A stretch of DNA of 64,000 bases from JAGVPT01 sp035505655 (GTDB taxonomy: Bacteria; Bacteroidota; Ignavibacteria; UBA10030; UBA8401). Positions 52,090 through 58,982 of this stretch are shown in pieces. The DNA lies in contig DATJQP010000020.1 of assembly GCA_035505655.1 (NCBI GenBank), positions 9,793 through 73,792 on the forward strand, read 5' to 3'. Each line of letters begins with the position of its first letter. Position 1 is the first letter of the stretch. Below the pieces are notes generated by a model. The model saw only the letters and a list, made by a program, of their open reading frames with translations, did not search any database and was not told the DNA's origin. A program made the translations under genes and the position numbers.

Positions 52090-52257
52090 GCCCCCAAAAA
52101 AAGACCTCACTGGATTCTTCCATTCTACCCCTCAGACCGATATATATGTACACAGAGGATACCCACTCTGCCGGTTAGCATCTCCCTCTGCTACCCCTCC
52201 CCGTTCTTCTCGTTCACCCGATCCGAATAAGTCAAACTTCCCCTCCGCATCAACTGC

Positions 52258-52701
52258 ATGATAAGACTCGGTCAAAGTGAAAGTCAGGAAGCAGCCCGGC
52301 GGAGCAATCCACAGGGAACCTCTCTTGCCGTCGAGCGATTTCTCTGGGAGAGCCTTAGAGGGAAACGATTCCGAAGATACAACTTCAGGAAGAGATTCTC
52401 CTTCGGAGTATTTATTCTGGATTTCTATTCCCCAAAATCGAAGCTCGCCGTGGAAATCGTGCGTGATCCGCGAACCTTCGCGAAGCCGGATGAGTATGCA
52501 CGGAGGCGCCGCGAGTACATCGCATTGTACGACATTGCGATCATGCACCTCACGGCGTCGGAACTCCTCAGCAACCCGGAGGCCGCTCTTTCCAGGATCG
52601 CAGAGGTCGCCAGGCGGCGTAGCGAGAGTCCCGTTCCCCTTGAACAGATCAGCTCTTCCAACCAGCCTTCGGAAATCCAGATTGTAGTACCCCTCGACTA
52701 A
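52258..52701 (+). CDS. DUF559-like (Vsr/restriction-type) protein with altered active site
   Basis: A 147-residue protein of the DUF559 endonuclease-fold family: VERFLWESLRGKRFRRYNFRKRFSFGVFILDFYSPKSKLAVEIV. Typical members have E-x-x-L-W ... F-R-R-Q ... DFY ... EIDG-x-x-H. Here EIDG-x-x-H is replaced by EIVRDPRTF, so nuclease activity is doubtful, although RRREYIALYDIAIMHLTASELL aligns with the end of the family. It is flanked by non-coding DNA on both sides, including a long hairpin and a palindrome. Possibly an inert relic or a binding-only derivative. Confidence 0.75.
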   Translation: MIRLGQSESQEAARRSNPQGTSLAVERFLWESLRGKRFRRYNFRKRFSFGVFILDFYSPKSKLAVEIVRDPRTFAKPDEYARRRREYIALYDIAIMHLTASELLSNPEAALSRIAEVARRRSESPVPLEQISSSNQPSEIQIVVPLD

Positions 52702-52851
52702 TCTCAAGTGCCACCAACTTCCTGCGGCTGCAGTCGCAACCCTACCCCGCCGCCTTATCCGAATTGATTCTGCCAATGGTTTGATGCGATCCTTCCCTAA
52801 GACTCGTTTGGACTGACATCAACGGTTGGGAATAGCCTGCATACATTCCTT

Positions 52852-52900
52852 GCTCATCTTGTCATGAAATGGCCGGAAGGCCGGTTCGTGACATGACGAG
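52852..52900. repeat. Long imperfect inverted repeat
   Basis: The arms CTCATCTTGTCATGAA and TTCGTGACATGACGAG pair at most positions (one G-U, two mismatches) around an ATGGCCGGAAGGCCGG core that is itself palindromic. It lacks a T-run and so may be a REP-like or mobile-element remnant rather than a terminator. Confidence 0.5.
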
Positions 52901-53019
52901 TGCTGGAGTATCTTCATTCCAGAACGTTTTTGCCGGTCCGAAAGGGATCCCTTCGGGAGAATCCACCTGTGGGGATTGCGAGGAATCCAAACTGTAACAC
53001 TACCGCATTAACGATATAG

Positions 53020-53046
53020 TTGATTATCCGATCCCGATAGTATAAT
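53020..53046 (+). promoter_or_regulatory. Possible promoter of the ICMT-like gene
   Basis: TTGATT (53020-53025) and TATAAT (53041-53046) are 15 bases apart. The perfect TATAAT 56 bases ahead of the start codon is notable, but the spacing is short for sigma-70. Confidence 0.35.
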
Positions 53047-53101
53047 TTTACGGGGCGAGGGAAGTTCCCCCATTCTCACAAAAAGTTCGGAGAAGCCCGT
53101 A

Positions 53102-53668
53102 ATGACGATCTATCAGGAACTGACAATCCTCCTCTGGATTGCCCACGAGATTCTCTGGGGTCTCCTCTCGAGGGGAAACAAGGAGACTGCGGTGATGGGA
53201 CGTAGAGCGCCGCGCACGATAGCACTGATCGGCATTGGACTTGGGTTCATCCTCCTCTATACTCCAAAATCGGTCTTGGGCACGATAGCGACTTCAGTCC
53301 TCCCAGAGAGCGGGCTCGTTGAGGGACTGGGGCTTGCAATTTGCGTGATCGGACTCCTCTTCGCTTGGTGGGCGCGTAAAACGCTCGGAACGAACTGGAG
53401 CGGTGAAGTGACGATCAAGAAGGATCACGAGCTCATCGAGCGCGGCCCATACACCGTCGTTCGCCATCCGATTTACACCGGCCTGATCATCGCGTTTCTC
53501 GGAACAGCCGTTGCGATGACGCGGTTGAGCGGATTCGTCGGTGCGGCTTTGATGTTTATCGGCATCCTCGCAAAGGTGAAGGAAGAAGAGACGCTGCTCG
53601 CGTCGCAGTTTGTGTCGTACGACAACTACTGCAGGCGTGTCAGGAAGATCATTCCATACCTTTATTGA
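53102..53668 (+). CDS. Isoprenylcysteine carboxyl methyltransferase-like membrane protein
   Basis: A 188-residue protein with four to five membrane segments and the ICMT/phospholipid-methyltransferase signature: LFAWWARKTLGTNWSGEVTIKKDHELIERGPYTVVRHPIYTGLII, where the RHPIY pattern and the following E-E-x-x-L (KEEETLL) form the SAM and substrate site; the tail (QFVSYDNYCRRVRKIIPYLY) is conserved. Bacterial members methylate unknown lipids or small molecules at the membrane. GGAGAAG is placed before ATG 53102. ModA starts 22 bases downstream; joint transcription is plausible but functional connection is not obvious. Confidence 0.87.
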   Translation: MTIYQELTILLWIAHEILWGLLSRGNKETAVMGRRAPRTIALIGIGLGFILLYTPKSVLGTIATSVLPESGLVEGLGLAICVIGLLFAWWARKTLGTNWSGEVTIKKDHELIERGPYTVVRHPIYTGLIIAFLGTAVAMTRLSGFVGAALMFIGILAKVKEEETLLASQFVSYDNYCRRVRKIIPYLY

Positions 53669-53690
53669 AGATCCTGACGAAGGAGTCAAA

Positions 53691-54530
53691 GTGAATATTC
53701 GGCGTTTCCCGTCTTTTACGCTTCGCACTCTGCTCTCCGTCGCCATTGTGTTCGTGGCTGCCCCTTGCCGTCTCTCTGCTCAGCCCGAAGATAACGTCCG
53801 CCTCACCGTTTTTGCTGCCGCCTCCCTCACGGAGTGCTTCAACGCCATGGCGCGGGAATTTGCTTCCGCACACGCAGCTGTGACATTCTCGTTCAACTTT
53901 GCCGGCTCACAGCAGCTTGCCCAACAAATTGCGCAGGGGGCGCCGGTCGACATCTTTGTCTCCGCCAATCGTAAGCAGATGGAGGAAGCCGCGAAGTCGG
54001 GAAGGATTGACACTTCGCAAACGAGGATCTTCGCCTCCAATAGGCTGGTCGTTGTCTACCCGAAGGAGAATGTCGAAGGGCTCCGTTTCCTCTCCGACCT
54101 GAGCAGACCTCACCTGAAGATCGTTCTGGCCGACAAAGCGGTGCCGGTCGGGCAATACTCTTTGGAATTCCTCGACAAGTGTGAGAAGAGCCTTGCATTC
54201 GGTCCGGGGTTTCGGGAGTACGTTGTCGCTAATGTCGTTTCGCACGAAGAGAACGTGCGCGCGGTCCTTGCCAAGGTCGTACTCGGGGAAGCCGACGCCG
54301 GGATCGTCTATACTTCCGACGTTTCGGAGCGCGTCCGGAACGACGTGGGGACGATCGAAATTCCCGATTCTCTCAATGTCATCGCCGCCTATCCGATTGC
54401 GCCGATCCTCGATTCTCATTCCCCGAGGTTGGCGGGAGAGTTCGTCGCGTTCATTCTCTCGGAACAAGGACGGGCGGTTCTTTCCCGGTTCGGCTTTGTC
54501 CCTCTCACCGTCCGGAAGGAAACCAAGTGA
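53691..54530 (+). CDS. modA: Molybdate ABC transporter substrate-binding protein
   Basis: A 279-residue periplasmic binding protein. After a signal peptide (LLSVAIVFVAAPCRLSAQ), the ModA hallmarks are LTVFAAASLTECFNAMAREF, FNFAGSQQLAQQIAQGAPVDIFVSANRKQM, and LADKAVPVGQYSLEFL, with GEADAGIVYTSDV near the end. It binds molybdate or tungstate. GTG 53691 with AAGGAG eight bases upstream is chosen over the longer frame from 53610 that overlaps the ICMT-like gene. Its TGA overlaps the modB GTG by four bases. Confidence 0.93.
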   Translation: MNIRRFPSFTLRTLLSVAIVFVAAPCRLSAQPEDNVRLTVFAAASLTECFNAMAREFASAHAAVTFSFNFAGSQQLAQQIAQGAPVDIFVSANRKQMEEAAKSGRIDTSQTRIFASNRLVVVYPKENVEGLRFLSDLSRPHLKIVLADKAVPVGQYSLEFLDKCEKSLAFGPGFREYVVANVVSHEENVRAVLAKVVLGEADAGIVYTSDVSERVRNDVGTIEIPDSLNVIAAYPIAPILDSHSPRLAGEFVAFILSEQGRAVLSRFGFVPLTVRKETK

Positions 54531-55351
54531 CCCCCCAAGGTCGAGTCTTGCCGCGAGAGGCTGAACAAAAAACGCCGGCGCGTCGCTGGGCGCTCTTCGT
54601 CGCCAGCCTTCCGCTGATCCTCTTTATTCTCGTTCCGCTCGCCGGGCTCCTGCTGCGCGTTACCCCTTCGATGCTGGCCACCAGCCTGGGCGATCGTCAG
54701 GTCGGTCAGGCGATGGAGTTGAGTTTCGTGACGACGCTCGTCGCCGTACTTGTGACGTTCATTTTCGGTACGCCGGTCGCGTACCTTCTTGCCCGCAAGC
54801 GTTTTCCCGGAAGGGCGCTTCTCGACGCTCTCATCGATATGCCGATCGTTCTCCCTCCTGCGGTAGCAGGGGTTGCTCTCCTCCTGGCTTTCGGGAGGAG
54901 AGGATTCCTGGGTCCGTTCCTCGGTGGAATTGAGATTCCTTTCACGGAAACCGCCGTGATCCTCGCCCAGGTTTTTGTCGCCGCACCATACTACGTGAAA
55001 TCGGCGGCTGCGGGGTTCGCGAGCGTCAGCGAGGAATTCGAGCAGGCGGCCGCTGTCGACGGGGCGTCGCGTCCCCAAGTCCTGCGATCAATCGTCCTGC
55101 CATTGACGCTCCCTTCGATCGTGGGGGGAATCGTGATGACCTGGGCCCGCGCGTTGGGGGAATTCGGCGCGACGATCATTTTTGCGGGGAATTTCCCCGG
55201 AAGGACGCAGACCATGCCTTTGGCGATCTACATTGGTTTTGAGATAGACCTGCGGATTGCCGTTGTGCTTGCCGTCATCCTCCTCGTGGTCTCGTTCCTC
55301 GTACTGGCCCTCGTGAAGGGCGCTCTCGGGCGCAAACTTACCGTTCTCTAG
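54527..55351 (+). CDS. modB: Molybdate ABC transporter permease
   Basis: A 274-residue inner-membrane permease with about six helices. TPVAYLLARKRFPGRALLDALIDMPIVLPPAVAGVALL and the EAA loop EEFEQAAAVDGASRPQVLRSIVLPLTLPSIV followed by ALGEFGATIIFAGNFPGRTQTMPLAIYIG are typical of ModB/CysT-type molybdate permeases. It overlaps modA (GTGA), so both are translated together. No modC ATPase follows: the next gene encodes an RsbU-type phosphatase. The ATPase must be encoded elsewhere, or the pair is driven by a shared one. Confidence 0.93.
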   Translation: MTPQGRVLPREAEQKTPARRWALFVASLPLILFILVPLAGLLLRVTPSMLATSLGDRQVGQAMELSFVTTLVAVLVTFIFGTPVAYLLARKRFPGRALLDALIDMPIVLPPAVAGVALLLAFGRRGFLGPFLGGIEIPFTETAVILAQVFVAAPYYVKSAAAGFASVSEEFEQAAAVDGASRPQVLRSIVLPLTLPSIVGGIVMTWARALGEFGATIIFAGNFPGRTQTMPLAIYIGFEIDLRIAVVLAVILLVVSFLVLALVKGALGRKLTVL

Positions 55352-55438
55352 GAAAAGGCCTCCGGGTGGTCGGAATCGTTCCCCGTGTATCGAACTTTCC
55401 GCAAGAAATGCCGTAGTACCGGGTAGGAAACTCTCGAA

Positions 55439-56554
55439 ATGGACATGAACTCTGAATACTCAAATCCGCGCCCGGAGCCCCGCCTTCGCGATACCCTCCG
55501 TGATGATATCCAGTACCACAGTCACTGGCAGAGCTTCCGCAAAGAACTCAAGGACCTGAGAGAATTCTACATCGACGCGGAGAAAAAAAAGCGCCTCGAA
55601 GCGATGTCCCCGGTTCAGCGGGCGTTTCATCTCAGCGGGTGGATCCTCAAGAGCATGCTGATGAGATTGACCCCGCTCCGAAGGGTCCTTCTCGTCCTCG
55701 GCATCGTCCTGACCCTCCTCGCCGGTCCGCGGGTCTCTTACCAGCATGTCAACATCGACTTCTCGAACTTCACGCTTCCCGGTGCGGCGCTCATCCTACT
55801 GGTCCTCATGCTTGAACTCAAAGACAAACTCCTCGCGAGGGATGAGCTGGTCGCGGGGCAGAAGGTGCAGCGCTCTCTGATGCCCGAAAGCTCCCCCTTC
55901 GTTCCGGGATGGAGGTTGTGGATCTATTCGAAACCCGCAAACGAGGTGGGGGGCGACTTGATCGACTACATTCCCCTCGGGGGCGATCGGTATGGCCTGG
56001 CGCTCGCCGACGTCTCCGGTAAAGGGCTCCAGGCGGCGTTGATCATGGCGAAGCTCCAGGCGGTTCTGAAGGGACTCGCGCCGGACTTCGATTCCATCGA
56101 TCAACTCATCGCAAAGCTTAACGCCATCTTCCACAGGGACGGACTTCCGAACAGCTTTGCCTCGCTCGTCTACGCGGAGATCTCGCCTCAAAGCGGCAAG
56201 GTGCGGTATGTCAACGCCGGGCATCTTCCCCCCGTGCTCCTCACCTCGGGCGGACTCTCTGAAACTCCGAAAGGAGATCCGGCCCTGGGGCTGATGTCAT
56301 CAACAACGTATTCCCTCAGGGAGAGCGACCTCCAACCCGGCGATGTCTTCGTCGTCTATTCGGACGGGCTCACCGAAGCGAGCAACGAAAAGGGAGAGTT
56401 CTTCGGGGTAGAACGATTTCTCAAGAGGCTGGCCGGGATGCGCAACAAGTCTCCGGAGGAGATCGGCCGGGCGCTCCTCGGCGAGATCGAATTCTTCGTG
56501 AAAGATGCCGCGCCGAACGACGATCTCTCCCTCATCATTATCCAGCGTTTGTAG
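55439..56554 (+). CDS. RsbU-type PP2C phosphatase with membrane segments
   Basis: A 371-residue serine phosphatase. N-terminal ~75 residues are charged and helical (LRDTLRDDIQYHSHWQSFRKELKDLREFYIDAEKK), then two membrane segments (LRRVLLVLGIVLTLLAG and LPGAALILLVLMLEL), then a SpoIIE/RsbU catalytic domain from residue ~140: VQRSLMPESSPFVPGWRLW, SKPANEVGGDLIDYIPL, ALADVSGKGLQAALIMAK, YVNAGHLPPVLL, DVFVVYSDGLTEASN and a closing NDDLSLIII, containing all metal Asp/Gly positions. It probably dephosphorylates an anti-sigma antagonist (STAS) in a partner-switching stress pathway; none of those partners is adjacent. Confidence 0.88.
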   Translation: MDMNSEYSNPRPEPRLRDTLRDDIQYHSHWQSFRKELKDLREFYIDAEKKKRLEAMSPVQRAFHLSGWILKSMLMRLTPLRRVLLVLGIVLTLLAGPRVSYQHVNIDFSNFTLPGAALILLVLMLELKDKLLARDELVAGQKVQRSLMPESSPFVPGWRLWIYSKPANEVGGDLIDYIPLGGDRYGLALADVSGKGLQAALIMAKLQAVLKGLAPDFDSIDQLIAKLNAIFHRDGLPNSFASLVYAEISPQSGKVRYVNAGHLPPVLLTSGGLSETPKGDPALGLMSSTTYSLRESDLQPGDVFVVYSDGLTEASNEKGEFFGVERFLKRLAGMRNKSPEEIGRALLGEIEFFVKDAAPNDDLSLIIIQRL

Positions 56555-56768
56555 CTCCGAAGTCCAAACCTGCATCGAGCCCGCAGGAGGCTTGGGAATA
56601 GTTCCCGCTCACGCATCGGATTGGTTCTCCTCGCAATTTTTACCTTTACATTGCCCCTCTGAATAGATATCTTGCGACGTCGTCGGGTCCAATCGCCGCA
56701 CGCGATTTTGTTCACCTGGGGATCGACGCGGTTTCTTTTTCTCACACAGAAGTCCTCGTTCCGCACTC

Positions 56769-58256
56769 ATGAACATCCTCCTCATCAATCCCGAGTTTCC
56801 GGATACCTTCTGGGGTTTCCGTCATGCGCTGAAATTCATCTCCAAGAGAGCCGCATATCCTCCGCTGGGCCTCCTGACCGTCGCGGCGCTTTTTCCTGCC
56901 GGGTGGCATAAACGATTGGTCGACATGAACGTCGAGGTCCTCAGCGATCGCGACATCGCCTGGGCCGATTTTGTCTGCATCGGGGGAATGTCCATCCAAT
57001 CCTCTTCGGCGAGAGATACAGTTGAGAGGGCGAAAAGGGCGGGGAAGAAGATCATTGCCGGCGGGCCCCTCTTCACCGTTCACCCGGAAGAGTTCGACGA
57101 CGTCGACTATCTCGTTCTTGACGAGGCGGAGTTGACGCTTCCGCCGTTCCTCGACGACCTCGCGGCAGGTCGTCCTCGCCATCGTTACGACACCCCAGAG
57201 CGGGCGGACGTGAAAGCGACCCCGACACCGCTTTGGCATCTCGTCGACATGCGGCGGTACGGATCGATGAACCTTCAGTATTCCCGCGGCTGTCCCTACG
57301 ACTGCGAGTTCTGCGATATTACCGTCCTTTACGGCCGGCGTCCCCGGACGAAGACGAAAAATCAGGTGATCGCTGAGCTCGAGGCGCTCTACCACGCCGG
57401 ATGGCGGGGAGGCGTCTTCTTTGTCGATGATAACTTCATCGGGAACAGGAACAAGCTCCGGAAGGAGATCCTTCCTGCAATCATCGATTGGACGGTGCGA
57501 AGAGACCATCCCTTCATGTTCAACACGGAGGTCTCCATCAATCTGTCGGACGACGAGGAGCTCATGGCACTGATGACGAAGGCCGGCTTCCGGACCGTTT
57601 TCATCGGCATCGAATCTCCAAACCCGGAGAGCCTGGCGGAATGCAACAAGATCCCGAACAAAGATCGTGATCTTATCGCGGCGGTGAAAAAGATCCAACG
57701 GTCCGGGCTGCAGGTCCAGGGAGGTTTCATCGTCGGGTTCGACAGCGACCCCGCTTCGATCTTTCAACGGGTGGTGGAATTCGTTCAGGAGAGCGGAATC
57801 GTGACGGCGATGGTGGGACTCCTCAACGCGCCCGTCGGGACGCGGCTCTACAATCGGTTGCTGGAAGAGGGGAGATTGCTGAAGTCGATGACGGGGGACA
57901 ACACCGATTTTTCGATGAATTTCATCCCCCGCATGAGCCGCGAAAGTCTCATGAAAGGGTACCGTTACCTGCTCGAACACATCTATTCCCCCAGGCCCTA
58001 CTATGCCCGCGTGAAAAATTTCCTCAAGACGTACCGTCCCCCAAAAGTGAAATCGGTGGCGCTCACGTTCGCGGACATCCGCGCCCTTCTTTCATCCACC
58101 GTCATCCTTGGCCTCGTCGGGAAGGAGAGAGTGCAGTACTGGAAGCTCTTCCTCTGGTCTCTCTTTACGAGACCCCGTCTCTTTCCGATGGCGATTACCT
58201 TCGCGATCTACGGGCATCATTTCAGGAAGATCCTCGACATCTATGCTGCGGGATAG
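56769..58256 (+). CDS. B12-binding radical SAM protein (DUF4070 type)
   Basis: A 495-residue enzyme. Residues 1-135 are a cobalamin-binding Rossmann domain (LLINPEFPDTFWGFRHALKF, YPPLGLLTVAAL, IIAGGPLFT). The radical SAM core starts at ~170 with the 4Fe-4S cluster motif CPYDCEFC, followed by FFVDDNFIGNRNKL, MTKAGFRTVFIGIESPN and GGFIVGFDSD. A C-terminal DUF4070 domain (~375-495, TDFSMNFIPRMSRESLMKGYRYLLEHIYSP) completes the classic architecture of cobalamin-dependent methylases/hopanoid-type enzymes. The substrate, possibly a lipid or terpenoid, is not known. Strongly separate gene: divergent promoter region upstream, convergent kdpE downstream. Confidence 0.9.
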   Translation: MNILLINPEFPDTFWGFRHALKFISKRAAYPPLGLLTVAALFPAGWHKRLVDMNVEVLSDRDIAWADFVCIGGMSIQSSSARDTVERAKRAGKKIIAGGPLFTVHPEEFDDVDYLVLDEAELTLPPFLDDLAAGRPRHRYDTPERADVKATPTPLWHLVDMRRYGSMNLQYSRGCPYDCEFCDITVLYGRRPRTKTKNQVIAELEALYHAGWRGGVFFVDDNFIGNRNKLRKEILPAIIDWTVRRDHPFMFNTEVSINLSDDEELMALMTKAGFRTVFIGIESPNPESLAECNKIPNKDRDLIAAVKKIQRSGLQVQGGFIVGFDSDPASIFQRVVEFVQESGIVTAMVGLLNAPVGTRLYNRLLEEGRLLKSMTGDNTDFSMNFIPRMSRESLMKGYRYLLEHIYSPRPYYARVKNFLKTYRPPKVKSVALTFADIRALLSSTVILGLVGKERVQYWKLFLWSLFTRPRLFPMAITFAIYGHHFRKILDIYAAG

Positions 58257-58283
58257 CCTCCCTTCCGAAGCCCCGCGATCTTT

Positions 58284-58982
58284 CTATCCCTGTTCTTCGT
58301 CTGAAATAAGCCGGTACCCGATCCCCGATTCTGTGAGGAGGATCTTCGGGCTGGAGGGGTTGTCTTCGATTTTCTTCCTGAGCTGGGCGACGTAGATACG
58401 GGTATATTGCGCCTCCTCGACACGGGTCGGCCCCCACACCTGCTCAAGGATGTAGTGGTGAGTGAGCACTCTTCCGGCGTTCTTGACGAAGAGTGCCAGA
58501 AGCGCATATTCAGTTGCGGTGAGCTTGAGTGTTTCCGTCCCCTTCTTCGCGACCCTCGCGGTGAGGTCCACGGTGACATCGTGGACCGAGAAGACCTCTT
58601 TCCCCGACGGGGTGGTCTGGTGCCGGAGGGCCGTCCTCACCCTTGCGAGGAGTTCACCCGTCCTGAAAGGCTTGACAAGGTAATCGTCCGCTCCCGCGTC
58701 GAGGCATCCGACAATGTCCGATTCGGCGCTGCGGACGGAGAGAATGAGGACGGGAATCTTCGCCCATCCGCGAATCTTTTTGAGGGCCTCGAGTCCGTCC
58801 ATGTCGGGTAGGCCGAGGTCGAGAATGATGAGCTCCGGCCGCTCGGAACCTGCCATCCTGACCCCATCTCCCCCGGTCGGTGCAAGGCGGACCACGAAAC
58901 CCGCCGATTCGAGGGTGAGTTGAAGGAGCCGGCGGATCTGGATTTCGTCGTCGATGACGAGGATAATCGGTTTATTGCTCAT
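58284..58982 (-). CDS. kdpE: Response regulator KdpE
   Basis: A 232-residue OmpR-type regulator. Receiver domain with acidic pocket VIDDE, phosphorylated Asp in ILDLGLPDMDG, Thr/Ser in LSVRS and Lys in YLVKPF; C-terminal winged helix with LTATEYALLALFVKNAGRVLTHHYILEQVWGP and TRIYVAQLRKKIEDNPS. The match to KdpE is close. Its ATG overlaps the kdpD stop (ATGA), so the pair is translationally coupled. It normally activates kdpFABC for high-affinity potassium uptake, but no kdpFABC lies in the window. Confidence 0.93.
   Translation of the reverse strand: MSNKPIILVIDDEIQIRRLLQLTLESAGFVVRLAPTGGDGVRMAGSERPELIILDLGLPDMDGLEALKKIRGWAKIPVLILSVRSAESDIVGCLDAGADDYLVKPFRTGELLARVRTALRHQTTPSGKEVFSVHDVTVDLTARVAKKGTETLKLTATEYALLALFVKNAGRVLTHHYILEQVWGPTRVEEAQYTRIYVAQLRKKIEDNPSSPKILLTESGIGYRLISDEEQG

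Larger units (their letters stand above)
52702..53101. other. Intergenic region with hairpin, palindrome and possible promoter, 400 bases
   Basis: No gene. Three structures: an imperfect hairpin at 52852-52900, a near-perfect palindrome at 52937-52958 centred on GGGATCCC, and a promoter-like pair at 53020/53041. GGAGAAG precedes the next ATG at 53102. Confidence 0.5.
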
